A DNA stretch of 64,000 bases from Tetragonia tetragonoides (GCA_038025085.1 CM076152.1:22218001-22282000), one strand, 5' to 3'. Shown: positions 22,901-33,245, numbered from the stretch's first letter. The notes: a model not told the origin generated them from the sequence alone. Numbers and translations are program-made.

Positions 22901-25900
22901 TTTTTGAACCATTTTTACATTATTATAAATATAAAGCATTAAATGATATGGAGATGCACCTCTTTTTATGTTAAGGGATCAGATGTAATAATTATATTTG
23001 TTGTTTCCGTGTGAACTAGGAGCTAAGTTGATGAGTTGTATCTTGTATGTCTTGGCTCATTACTTCTCCCACTCGAATCCTCCTTAGAAACTGTTGATAG
23101 TGTAGTGTGTATAACTTTTGTTTTTTCTTCTTCTAACCACTTATTACTCTTTTTTCGATAAGAAAAAAATATAAAAATGAAAAAAAGAGTATTAGGAATC
23201 GAACCCTTGACCTCTTCTAACATATTGTTACTCATCCTCGGGTGAGCGCTTTACCTATTTGCTACTTCATTTGAAAGGCAAGGTTGCATTGAAAATTGTC
23301 GGCACTTCTTATTTATTGTGAAGTTGCCGATGGTCGTCACACTTTGGATCAAGGGTCAAACGAAAACAGCCTCTCTGTGAGACTCCACTCTCACAGGGGT
23401 AAGGCTGTGTACAACCGACCCCCCCCCTACCCTGCCTAGGCGGGAGTCTCTTTGGGGGCACTGGGGTAATGTTGATGGTTGCATTGAATATTGTGCTTGA
23501 TTTTGGCCAATTACTTTCTCCATTATTGCTGAATGGGATTGCAAGTGCTCATCTCCCCATGGAGGGTTTGCCTTCTTGAAGCTTGGTTGGACTGTAAGGA
23601 GTAACCAGCAACAGGGGTCTGATAGCAGCCCTGTTAATGTTGGTGGTACAGGCCAATTGCCTGTGTTTGGGAGTGGTCATCAGGGTGACTTGATGAAGCC
23701 AGTTCAAAGTTTCGATGGAGAAGTGCTCCATGCAAGCGTCTCAGCAGGGGGACAAGGGCAAAGTAAGCAAGGGTGGGACTTATTCGGAGATGGTTCCAGG
23801 GAGTGGTTATGGAACTGAATGGGGAGAGCTTTGTGTGTCCTGCTAGGGTAGGGGATTTTTACAATTACGATTCACAGCAATGACGAGAGGTAGTGAGGGA
23901 AGGATGTTTTGGAGATGTATGTGTATGGCCATTTTGTCGTGCATTTGGCTGGAGAGGAACTCGAGAGTGTTCCCTGACGTTGGGAGAGATACAGATTATG
24001 TTTGGGACCATGTGGTTTACTTAGCTTCCCTTTGGGCTAAGGCGGCAGGTGCTTTTAAGGGCGTGCCGCTTACTCTTGTACAGCGCCATTGGCGTGATTT
24101 ATAGTTTTTGTTTGCATTCTGTTTGCATTTGAGGATACCTTGTCCTCTCTTTTGTATTCTTTATTGATTTGATTAATAAAATTTTCTTTATCTAAAAAAG
24201 AAAAGAAAACTTTGTTGTTTTTAGATAAGGAATTTTTTTTTGTTGTTGAGAAAGAAGCATAAGTACAGGGCAGAGGGTAGGATATCTTTATATCAAGTAT
24301 GAACTTGAGAAACCTCAGGAAACTCATAGAAAGGAGACTAAATTGGCATCTGGTTTCCCGTTCTCCTTATTATTGTGGCACTTGGATTGGATGAGGTTGT
24401 TTGATGTTTCTTGAGATCCTTTACTTCTGAAATTGTTGTTTCTTATTTTTTTGAGGTTTTGGTGCTGAGGAGAGGAATGTTATATGGAAGTGGTGCTATT
24501 TATTGTCTTTGTTATTGTGTTTTTGGATGGAGCTTTATGGGAATTTTATAAACGCAACAGTTCCATCTACTGTGGCTTAGAGCAAGCTGTTTGTCTTCAC
24601 TTTTGTGTTTGCATAAAGAGTCTTGCGAGCTTGTTTAAATATTTAGGCTCCGTTTGGTTGGGGTGAAAACAGTTTTCCTGGAAAACAATTTCCCCATTTT
24701 CCGTTGTTTGGTTTACAATGAGAAGGAAAATGGTTTTCAGAGGGAAAAGCATTTTCAGCTATATAGGTGTAAATGTTTTCCCTTCAAAATGAAGGGAAAA
24801 TGGTTTTCCGTTGGTGGGACATTATGTTCCCGGAGTACTAATAGTGGACTTGATCATCGGGTTTGGTTGTCGGGACATCGGGTCATAAAAACAAACTCGC
24901 ACCCGTCTTGATTGGGCCTCGGGCCGAACTCTCGGGTCACTTTCTCAATATTGTTTTTTTCTTCAAATAAGCATAAGTTTTGACTACGATATGCGTTTGA
25001 GGTGAATTTTTTTTTTGAATCCACCTAACTTTTCGATATCGACGCAACTATGTTAGTAGATTTTATTTCTTATAAAAAAAAGATTTTTCAGGAAAATTGT
25101 TTTCCGTTGTCACCAAACAATGGAAAATGTGAACGGCAATACATTTTACACTGAAAATGATTTTCAGCTGAAAATACTTTTCAGTTGAAAATACTTTTCA
25201 GTTGAAAATACTTTTCAGTTGAAAACGATTTTCCGCCTAACCAAACAGAGCCTTAAAGAGGGTTTGGAGTTATTAATAAAAGAATGTTGTGTTTAGTTTT
25301 TTTCTCTCTCCTCACACTCCCTCTTGAGGAAGGAACTCATTGCTGCATTTGTCTTTCCGGAGTAAAATACTTCTCCTTAAACAATAGGTGATCTTATGAT
25401 CAGCTTTTAGACTTCTATTCAGACCTATGTTAGGTTATCACCATGGTGGAATGTTATCCATTTGAGTTCAAGTTTACTTCATTGTATGATACTGAAAAAC
25501 CAAAACGCAAGTGATCTTCTGATCTTCGTTTTATCTGATGGCACAGCTGATCATCGAAAAGCAGATGAATACTACTCAGACCCAAGGCTGGCAGCATATG
25601 CAGTTCCTTATGCTCCAGTGGTGTCATGGTACGTGATTAGTTTCTTCCTGTCTAAATCTGTTAATTATTTATTAAACTGGATGTATAATATTTTTCCTTC
25701 ACGTGCCACAGTGTTGATGCTGGGCCAAACTTTTTGCGGAAAGAGATAGATATCTTGAAGACAAAGGACCATTGGAAGAAAGCCTATTTCTATTTGTGGG
25801 ATGAGGTACTGTCAGTCTTTGTGTTTGATTTACTCTTGTAGGATTAGCTAAAGTAGTGTACTGTTATTAGAGCCTCAGCAATCAAGCCCCCAGGCCCTCT

Positions 25901-28900
25901 GACCCCCACCTCCTTGGTTTGAAAGGTCACCTAGCAATATCTATGGAGAATTTTTCAGTTATTCTGTTGTATGATACTTTTCATGTTCGCATTTTATTTG
26001 GCTGGGGTCATGTAATCTAAGTGCAATCTGTTATATTTGAAAATGTTCTGTTCAACTGTTGGATGTTGTGGTGACTTCTTGTAGTGCAGTTTTGGTGACC
26101 TCCTTGGTTTGAAGGTTGACTAGCAAAATTTACGGAGGGTTTTCTGTTATTCTACTGTAGATACTCTTGTCTTCACATTTGATTTGGTTGGGGTCATGTA
26201 ATCCAAGAACATTCAGTTATATTTGAAAATGTTATTTCCAACTATTGGATGTTCTGGTGAATTCTTCTAGTGCAGTTTCAGAATCTATGATATTAAATTC
26301 TGAATTAGTGATGGAGAAGAAAGCCTTGGTTGGATATATCCTTTCTTCTTTCAAATTCCAGAATATCCTCTGGTTTTTATTGTTTAGTTTCTTTTGTTAT
26401 GGACTTTATTTCCTTATCTCCGTCTTGATTTGTTTATTTTATTTTATATCAATTAACTTATTTAGGAATTGGGAAAGTGTTTTGAGTGGACAAGTTCAGA
26501 TCATATAAAAAGTACAAGAGAAAATAGATGGTTGGGGTAGTTCTTACCTGGAATTTTTATACTGAATATATGCAATTTGATTCCTGCTTTATGTAACTTG
26601 CAGCCCCTAAATGTTGAACATTTTAATTCCATACGCAACATGGCCAGTGAGATTTATGCTTATGCTCCAGATGCTCGTGTTCTGACTACTTATTACTGTG
26701 GTGAGAATAAAACTTACTTTTATAATTGTGTAGCCGTTGTCATTCTCTTTGTTGTAATCTCTTCTACTATGAATGTATTTACTGGTCGTTCATGCTTTCT
26801 ATTAAGGGACTAATGATTGCCCACAAATAACTTCTTATCCCGGTAAGACATGTACTGGTCATTTCTAAATTCATCACTGACTGAAGCAAAGAAGCCAGAT
26901 ATTCCTTTTAGAAATGATGATTTAGTTCTATGTGGTCATGCAATTTTCGATAAGAAAGACAAGTTTCCAGTGATGCCTACCGTTGACTTCAACAAGCTGT
27001 TTAGAGAGCTTTAAGAAACAGGGTCAAGAGCTGAATTATAAAAAGGAGGTGTGAGAGGGGATGTGAATCTCCCTAGTCTGGCATCACCTAGTTATCAGAT
27101 GTGTCGCGTCATTCTAGAACGCAAAGCGGTAGATGATTGTGCTTAAGGCTTTTGGACAAGATGGACATGAAGCTTGTTAACCCAATGTTAAAGGGTCTAA
27201 CACGTGGCCTTAGGTAGGTCTACTATGCGAAGAAAAGTGGGATTTCAGAGCCAGAACATGTGAAGTATGCACAATTTATTAGGGCGGTTTAAGATAGGGC
27301 TTTTTGAATGTGAAATAAAAAAATCTTTCTCGGTTAAGGATGTTGGTCTTGTTATTAGGGTGGGTATCTTGTTCTTAGCTTTATACTTCTGCTCATGCCT
27401 CGTGCTTTTCAAGTGTCTTATCTGAAAGTTAAAACAAAACAATGGGTGGTGATGAATGGTTGATGATGCTCTTTTAATAACAATGACTTTTAGTAGCTCA
27501 GCAGGTAAGGCCTCTGAGCTCTGTTCCAGAGGTCCCAAGTTCGAGCCTCCTCATGGCCACTGGACGTTGTCCTGGTCATTAACTTCAGGGCCCATGGGAT
27601 TAATCCCATGTTTTCTAATAAATGACAATGACTTTTTGCTGCTGGGGAAACTTCTGCAAATCAATGTAGTGGGTTGTGTGCAAGATTCCTATGTGTTGAG
27701 TACATACAATTGATCTGCAAGGTAGTTAAACCAATATTGTGCTTGGATGCTCATGCTACGATGGCAAATATTTCTTAGAAAATGGTACAAAGCAAGATAC
27801 TCCCTTCGTCTCAAAATATCACGCACATATTAAGAAGTCCCTAAAATCTAGAAATAATAAATTAATTTGCCCAAAATATCCTTCAGGTAGTTTGAAATAA
27901 GTACATAGGAAATTGACACTAGGAGTAATAAAGCAAGGGTATTTGAAAACTAGCAATCAATATAGCATTGGAATCCTAAAGGGACACAAATTATGGGAGA
28001 AAAAAGTTAGTTAAAGCGACATATATTTTTGAGACGGAGGGAGTAGGATCCATTAGTTTGAAAGCAACGCCGAAGCCTATCCAACAGGTTTGGATACATC
28101 AACATTAATATTGGCCCAAGCGAGGTGGGGCTGGTGTGATTCGGCTTTATGCAGCCATACTCATGTAAAAATGAGAGGCTGTTTCGGTCGACCCTTGATC
28201 CGATGTGCGATGACCATTTGCAACTTCACAGTAGATACGAAAGTGCAGATAGTTTGACGAACAATTTTGATTTAGTCCGTTATATCCTAAAGCAAAAGAG
28301 TAGCGCATCTTTTTGGCTCCATTAGAATTTGATCGACTCAATAGGTCTGGACACAAAGAGGATGATGATCATTCTCACGTTGTTGATGTGAATTAATCTA
28401 TCCATAGGGATAGGAATCAAACAACATTCAAGTATACTATAGGAAACATGGTTGGAAGAGGGAAGTAGAAAAGTCTTAAGTTAGAGATTAATATAAGGGA
28501 TATGGCTAAGGAAAGGTTTTTTTTATTTATTTCTTGATGGTTTTGCATGTTTGAGCATCCATAAGGACGTGCTTCTTCTTCTTTATAGGCCCAAGCGATG
28601 CACCTTTAGCACCAAGTTCATTTGAGGCGTTTTTGAAGGTTCCAAAATACTTACGACCTCACACTCAAATTTACTGTACAAGGTACTGTCACTTGTGACT
28701 TGTCTATGCTTTTTATCAGGTTTATCTATGCTTGATTGGATTTGGTTTGGACTGCTGCTTATAAATGTAAGGGATGCGGTCTATCCCACTTACTCATTCA
28801 CCCAAAGATGCTATGTGATTATCGTTTTTTATAACCCCTAAGTGCACTTGTGGCTAAAAATCATAGATACCCTTGCAGTTTGGGGTCACAAACTATAGCT

Positions 28901-31900
28901 TTATTTTTTGCTCAAGACTTTTATAGAAAGAAAAGTATGATACATTTACGGATTAAAAGGTGGTATTTTATTATTTTCTTTACTATATTCTTTGTATTGA
29001 AAGCATATGTGAAGGAAACAAATAGACATAATAGTATATAAAAACATCATGTTCAAACTTAACTTTAGCTAGTTCACAAACTTTAGATATTGGCTATTGC
29101 CATTAAAAGATAAAACGAGAAGGAAAAAAAGTTGCCATACTTTCTAATGGTTAAAAAGATGAAAAGGAAAAAGTTGCCATCTACTAGGAACATCTATTGG
29201 GACAAAGTGGGTAATGGTAGTCGAGTTCGGTTCTAGTAGGATGTGTGGAAGAGATATCTCCCTTTCTCCATCACTTATCCTTGGGTTTATAGGTTGTCCA
29301 TTCTCCATGATGTGCCGGTTTTTGCTTTTTAGTCCGGTGATTCTTGGGATCTCACTTACAGAGAGCCCCCCATTATAGAGTTGGAGGAATCACATCCCAC
29401 CTCAGTGTTCTAAACACCATTTATGGACCCCCCATTTATATGTCCCTGGAGATCTCCTGTAAATCCTTCCTGCATAATCTTGGCATTCCATCAAGAGTAC
29501 CCGCACTTCCCCCTTAGGTAATCACATTTGGAAGTCCAAAGTCCCTTTGAAGATGCGCGCCTTTGTTTGGACTTTGGTATTGGATCTCACTTACCTGGGT
29601 GGGCAATATTACCGGACTTTGAATGATGTGTCAGCGGGGAAGTGAGAGTTGCTTTCTTTTGTTTGTGTTGTGATTTTGCCTGGTCCGTCCCGCCACAATT
29701 GGACAGTTCTTACTGATACGCTTTGTATATATGGGGAGGAGGAAGGAGGATGTGTTGTTGGGGTGCTGCTTTTGTGAGTTTTGTCTACTTTTGATGTCTT
29801 TGGTTAGAGAGGAACGCGAGGGTCTTTACCTGAGTTGGCAAGCCTATGGACTTTGTTTGGGGTCGCGTGGTTTACTTGGCATCTCTGTGCGCCAAGGTGG
29901 CTGGGCTTTTAATGGAGTACCACGTATGGATGTAGAACGCCTATGGCGTGATTTGATTTCTAGTTAGATTTACTTTCCGCATCGAGGACTCCCTGTCCTC
30001 CTTTTGGTACTGATACAATTCTTTCTGTGATAAAAAATTTCTGATCGAATATCTTGTGGGAAAGCATACGCTCAAGAAATCGACCATATGGTCTCATGGA
30101 ACTCTAAATTAAATTTCTGTCAGGTTAAAAAAAATGAATAACTAAAAACTTGCAACTTGCTACTACCCTGAACGGGGATGTCTGCGCTTCTTATTGGCTG
30201 AAGTTGCTGATAGTAACTCCGCATTGGATCAAGGGTCGATTGGTAACAACCTCTTTGTTTTCACAGGGTAAGGCTATATAGGTCCTACCCCCTCCTCTTA
30301 TCTCCCCCCCCCCCCCCGCACCGCCCTAGGTGGGAGTCTTTGGAGGTGTTAAGGCAATGTTGACATTGATGTTACCACCAATGTGACCAATAGGTTTTAA
30401 GCTAATGGAAGTTCAAGGAAGGGTGTATATGCTGATGAAAATAAACTTCAGGGACAAACATGTTTGATTTCAATTGAAAGTGACTTGAAGTTAGGTTTTT
30501 TTCTGTCTTTATTTTAATTTGGTCTACATAAAAAAGAAAATTTTAGCTTTTGTGTCAGTAACCTTCAGAGCATGATTTCACTCTGTGGTAATTTTCCATC
30601 TTTTAAAACTAGTCTATACATCGCCTTTGCAGTGAATGGGTACTAGGTAATCGAGAAGATTTGGTGAAGGATATTGTTGCAGAGCTGGAAAATGATGAGG
30701 TAATACATATGTTTCAAAATCGGAAAGTGGTTCTGAACAAATAATTGATGTTTGTATTTCTTGTCTTTTGAAGCCTCCTTGTGAATTTTGATCTCGCGCT
30801 TGAAGTACTATAATGTTTCTTGTCTGGCAGCTATCAGTTTCTTCTTTGTTGATTTTCAATTAGCACAGATATCTTTCTTTTGCTTCCTTGTCCTGTCCCC
30901 CACCCCTACCCCCCCTCCCCCACCCAGGGGAAAAATATCAAGGGAGAAAAATAAAAACGGAACTTGGGGAATCTGTGTGAAGAGTAGTGGGTGTTTAGAA
31001 AGAGCTTGAATGAAGTTTCAAGTGTGTATCTAAGTCTGCTGTTATTGCTCTTGTGTTTCATTCTGGTGAAATGAATACTTCAATGGCTTGAGGAACCTTG
31101 TACATGAAACTATGATTGAATCACTGCTAACAGAGTAAAAGCTGCATGATTGCAGGAGTGGTGGACATATGTGTGTATGGGACCATCTGATCCTCACCCT
31201 AACTGGCATTTAGGGATGCGAGGTACTCAGCATCGTGCAGTAATGTGGCGCATTTGGAAAGAAGGTGGAACTGGTTTTCTTTATTGGGGTGCTAATTGCT
31301 ACGAAAAAGCCTCGGTTCCCAGTGCAGAGGTAGAATTTCCTATGGCCATCCATATTGTACTAAACCATGCCTGAATTGACGAATCAATCATTGAATAAAT
31401 AACTAAATGAGGACTTATCTACATAAAATGTAAGTAAGTGAGTTCCCCTTTGTAATTATCAAAAGAAAAAAAGAGTTTCCCTTAGTAATGATGGTCTGGA
31501 TTAGGATTACTTTTTAAACAATGGCATATTCCCTTGAGGGAGTGAAGGCTGAAAATTTTGTGGTGGAACCTTTCAAACTAAAGAAAATGGAAGATTCTTT
31601 GAAGGGTTTGTGGAGACCAAGCTATAGAAAACTAAAAATTCATCTTAATCCTTTCAAAATAACTACAACGGCCAGGCAAACCGTTGGTTCTCATTCTTAT
31701 ACTTTGTACATATGGCAGATACGATTTCGGCGTGGCCTTCCCGCTGGAGATGGAGTTCTGTATTACCCTGGTGAAGTATTCACATCTTCACGAGAGCCTG
31801 TTGCTTCCTTGAGACTAGAACGCCTTTTAAGTGGCTTGCAGGTGAGTTTAAGAATTTAATGGGTGCATAACCGAAAGATTAAAGGGAAACTAAGAACTTG

Positions 31901-32179
31901 ATCTCCTTTTTTTAATTTTTCTTTATTTATTTGTTAATGTGATATTACAGTTTCCTAATTTTTGAAAGATGACAAATTTTCAGTACTGACCTGTTTTAAA
32001 CCATTTTCCAGGACATTGAGTACCTAAAGCTTTATGCTTCAAGATATGGAAGGGATGAGAGCATCTCTTTGTTGGAAAGAACAGGAGTTTACATGGGTCC
32101 TGAGCGTTACACAATTGAGCATCTTCCCATAGATATCATGCGTGGCGAGATCTACAACAAGTGTAGATCCTGCAACTGA
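16985..32179 (+). CDS. DUF4091 / GH123-catalytic-like protein, 16 exons, 650 residues
   Basis: Exons: 16985-16997, 17492-17703, 19042-19178, 19371-19481, 19594-19695, 19807-19915, 20016-20216, 22078-22246, 25547-25628, 25712-25805, 26604-26700, 28589-28682, 30633-30699, 31156-31329, 31719-31841 and 32012-32179. All introns are GT-AG and phases agree; the 1,953-nt CDS ends in TGA. The start (MDNSGNSQEV) follows a CT-rich leader. The N-terminal half (about 1-230) includes ARNERESIQVAIRPKVSWG and a CSRINLFPG...WVSVDVPYQQPPGVYEGEF sandwich-like region. The C-terminal half has YLWDEP (Asp409-Glu410), GPSDPHPNWHLG (505-516) and GFLYWGANCY (536-545). In GH123 N-acetylgalactosaminidases an adjacent Asp-Glu pair drives substrate-assisted hydrolysis; I infer D409-E410 is equivalent. 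No signal peptide or membrane segment is seen, so it is probably cytosolic. The substrate is unknown. The frame is intact despite transposon-filled introns. Confidence 0.88.
17704..18602. other. Intron 2, proximal part: no gene seen
   Basis: T-rich intron sequence without conserved coding frames. The 78-codon minus-strand frame at 17881-18117 has no recognisable features. Confidence 0.4.
18600..18905 (+). mobile_element. LINE 3' end in intron 2
   Basis: An open stretch at 18592-18807 encodes the C-terminus of a plant L1-type ORF2 (FWCLWLECNSRILDG, VWERVVYLMALWAK, then HHWRDL before the stop). The 3' UTR holds GAGGATTCCTTGTCCTC and an A-rich end. The same C-terminus and 3' UTR motif recur at 23880-24205 and 29731-30035, so all three come from one LINE family. 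It is 5'-truncated and in the sense orientation of the host gene. Confidence 0.75.
19244..19348 (+). other. Exon-like 105-nt open segment within intron 3
   Basis: The segment is bounded by CAG on the left and GT on the right, is 105 nt long and open in the phase of the flanking exons, so including it would add 35 residues (GSLKAFEWIEHG...). The spliced reading GDRLVVGQ from exon 3 to exon 4 is equally in phase without it. If it were an exon, the next intron would be only 22 nt, too short for a plant intron. I treat it as intron sequence. Confidence 0.3.
20640..21340. other. Repeat-like tract in intron 7, unclassified
   Basis: A non-AT-rich block with many short broken frames on the minus strand, unlike the surrounding intron. 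It looks like a decayed mobile element, but I recognise no domain or terminus. Confidence 0.3.
21348..21401 (-). mobile_element. Extremely truncated retroposon with 16-bp target-site duplication
   Basis: TAGGGAAACACCACTT occurs at 21348-21363 and again, identically, at 21386-21401. Between them lie 22 bases: a 14-T run then GCTACGC. Read on the minus strand this is seven bases followed by poly-A, flanked by a perfect target duplication, as expected from target-primed reverse transcription that stopped almost at once. Confidence 0.6.
21627..21769. repeat. 57-bp tandem repeat, about 2.5 copies, in intron 7
   Basis: TTGGAATATCAT...GAAGTTGGAGATGTCA starts at 21627, 21684 and 21741, with an exact 57-bp period. 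The first two units are nearly identical. The period is a multiple of three, so an accidental repetitive frame (NIWNIIEVGDV) results. It is not coding. Confidence 0.8.
23140..23270 (-). mobile_element. tRNA-derived SINE in intron 8
   Basis: On the minus strand a polymerase III box A (TAGCAAATAGG, 23264-23254) is followed 48 bases later by a perfect box B (GGTTCGATTCC, 23205-23195), and then by a T/A-rich tail. The spacing and box B fit a tRNA-related promoter. No cloverleaf with an anticodon is obvious, so a SINE or a tRNA pseudogene is more likely than a working tRNA. Confidence 0.6.
23279..23480 (+). mobile_element. Au-like SINE in intron 8, copy 1
   Basis: It contains GGATCAAGGGTCAAAC, then GGGGTAAGGCTGTGTACAAC, a C-run, CCTGCCTAGGCGGGAGTC and CACTGGGGTAATG. 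This order is typical of widespread plant Au-type SINEs as I remember them. Related copies lie at 28140-28240 (minus) and 30185-30365 (plus). Confidence 0.6.
23542..23818 (+). other. Unrecognised open frame in intron 8
   Basis: About 90 codons are open in one frame (GFAFLKLGWTVRSNQQQGSD, later GQGQSKQGWDLFGDGSREW), with Gly, Ser and Gln enrichment and several Trp. It lies directly upstream of a LINE 3' end and may be LINE-derived. I do not recognise it, and splice sites joining it to the host gene are not evident. Confidence 0.3.
23880..24205 (+). mobile_element. LINE 3' end in intron 8
   Basis: The ORF2 C-terminus (CIWLERNSRVFPDVGR, WDHVVYLASLWAKAAGAFKG, QRHWRDL) runs to a stop at 24102-24104, then a 3' UTR with GAGGATACCTTGTCCTC and an A-rich tail (AATAAAATTTTC...AAAAAAG). 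It is the same family as the copies in introns 2 and 12 and is in sense orientation. Confidence 0.75.
24646..25252. mobile_element. Harbinger/Tourist-type MITE in intron 8 (607 bp)
   Basis: The terminal inverted repeats GGCTCCGTTTGGTT and, at the other end, AACCAAACAGAGCC differ at one position. The 3-bp flanks are TTA on both sides (24643-24645 and 25253-25255), the target size of PIF/Harbinger elements. Subterminal GGAAAATGGTTTTC-like motifs occur many times in both orientations. There is no ORF. Confidence 0.8.
25908..26280. repeat. 190-bp tandem duplication in intron 10
   Basis: ACCTCCTTGGTTTGAA starts at 25908 and 26098. The two units stay alignable to GTGCAGTTT near 26090 and 26275, with moderate divergence. 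It is a local duplication of intron sequence. No gene is seen. Confidence 0.75.
26815..27470. other. Intron 11, proximal part: unassigned
   Basis: It holds a short open stretch near 26900-27013 that I cannot identify, and otherwise mixed sequence with no domains or termini. Decayed transposon sequence is possible. Confidence 0.3.
27492..27624 (+). mobile_element. tRNA-derived SINE (133 bp) with perfect 12-bp TSD, intron 11
   Basis: The direct repeat ACAATGACTTTT at 27480-27491 and 27625-27636 brackets the element. Box A (TAGCTCAGCAGG, 27494-27505) matches the consensus exactly. Box B lies in GGTCCCAAGTTCGAGCC (27531-27547). The 3' end is TTTTCTAATAAATG rather than pure poly-A. Confidence 0.75.
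27800..28043. mobile_element. Stowaway MITE (244 bp) in intron 11
   Basis: The termini CTCCCTTCGTCTCAAAATAT and ATATTTTTGAGACGGAGGGAG are the Tc1/mariner Stowaway signature. TA flanks both ends (27798-27799 and 28044-28045). It has no coding capacity. Confidence 0.9.
28140..28240 (-). mobile_element. Au-like SINE head fragment, copy 2
   Basis: Reverse-complemented, it reads GAAGTTGCAAATGGTC...GGATCAAGGGTCGACC...AACAGCCTC, matching the head of the copies at 23279 and 30185. The GTAAGGCTG...TAGGCGGGAG 3' part is absent. Confidence 0.55.
29190..30050 (+). mobile_element. LINE ORF2 C-terminal fragment in intron 12
   Basis: With several frameshifts and stops, the zinc-finger/reverse-transcriptase tail of a plant L1-type ORF2 is readable (KVGNGSRVRF, CLWLERNARVFT, FVWGRVVYLASLCAK, LWRDL). 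The 3' UTR has GAGGACTCCCTGTCCTC and ends in an A-rich run. It is the longest and most decayed of the three related copies, and also in sense orientation. Confidence 0.7.
30185..30365 (+). mobile_element. Au-like SINE, copy 3, intron 12
   Basis: The head GAAGTTGCTGATAGTAAC...GGATCAAGGGTCG is followed by CAGGGTAAGGCTATATAGG, a C-run, GCCCTAGGTGGGAGTC and TTAAGGCAATG. It is colinear with the copy at 23279-23480. Confidence 0.6.
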
Positions 32180-32619
32180 ACGTCTTTGAGGGTGTTTCAC
32201 ATGATGTTTCTTGTGTATTCCATCTCTCACACTTCATAGTTCATAGTTACTCTTGTATTCAAATAGTTTACTAAGTATATCCTAGTGCTCAGAAGTCCTC
32301 TTTTTCCACCATGTCTATCAGTTTCTTGTTAGTTTCAAAAATTCTATGAGATAAAGTTTGTTCTGTAGCGTTGCTGTATGTGTTCGATGATTTTGTAATT
32401 ATGTTGTAGGTGACTTTGTTCATTACTTTTCTATTTTCGGTCTTTAAGCTCCAGCTATTGCGAAGCACAAGTGCACCAGTAAGCTCATCTAGGGCAGACA
32501 AACGAATTCTTCAAAACAGAGGTTTAATTTGATACACCCATCATTAAAAGTCGAAGCTAATTGTTTGCTTGGGATGTAATTCTGCGCTCATTGGTAAATT
32601 TTTTGAGGGGACAAAGAAA

Positions 32620-33245
32620 ACCCATTGATAATTATCGGAGATCCACAGACCACAGTAGAAGTATATCATGTTCTTAGACGTTCTATGGACTTGCACATGA
32701 TTTTCATCAATTTGGAGAGAGGGCTTATGACAGGATAGCGAGAGAAGTTTTGTGGAGGTGTTTTGGAAGCCATGGGGAATCATGTCGTCTATATACAACT
32801 ATAAAAGTTATTAAGGATATATGTATAAAAGAGACTAGAGGAGGGGATATTGTGCATTTTTCTATTTAAATTAGGCTATATTAGGGATCATCATTTAATC
32901 CCTTCTCATTTGCAATAGTTATTAATGGCATCACTAAGACTATTCAGGAAGATGTGCTTTGGTGCATGTTGTTTGTTGTCAACATTATTTGGATAGATAA
33001 AACGAGAAATAGTTAATGATAAATTGAGTCGAACAAAAACCAAGTATTTGAACTGCATCTCCACGAAAGATACGCTGCCTTTGATTTTGAGATCAAAATT
33101 GGTACTGGTGCTATTATCTAAAGGAATTTTTTCAAGTAAGCTGGGATTTATAATCTCGAGCAATTGCGAGATTGACGACGAAACCGTATCAAAGCAGAGT
33201 GGATAAAATAGACGAGTGTGTTGGGAGTTTTATATCACCACAAAA
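32620..33245 (+). pseudogene. RTE-type non-LTR reverse transcriptase remnant
   Basis: Immediately downstream of the DUF4091 gene, plus-strand frames read MDLHMIFINLERAYDRIARE, VLWRCFGSHG, VIKDICIKETRGGDIVHF, then FSFAIVINGITKTIQED, WCMLFVVNIIWIDKTR and SRTKTKYLNC. This order matches the palm region of plant RTE-like reverse transcriptases. The catalytic FADD position reads FVVN, so the enzyme is dead. Endonuclease and most other domains are missing. Confidence 0.65.

Noticed and set aside
23195..23264. Functional tRNA gene on the minus strand
   Set aside because: Box A and box B are good, but I could not form a complete cloverleaf with acceptor stem and anticodon. A SINE or pseudogene fits better.
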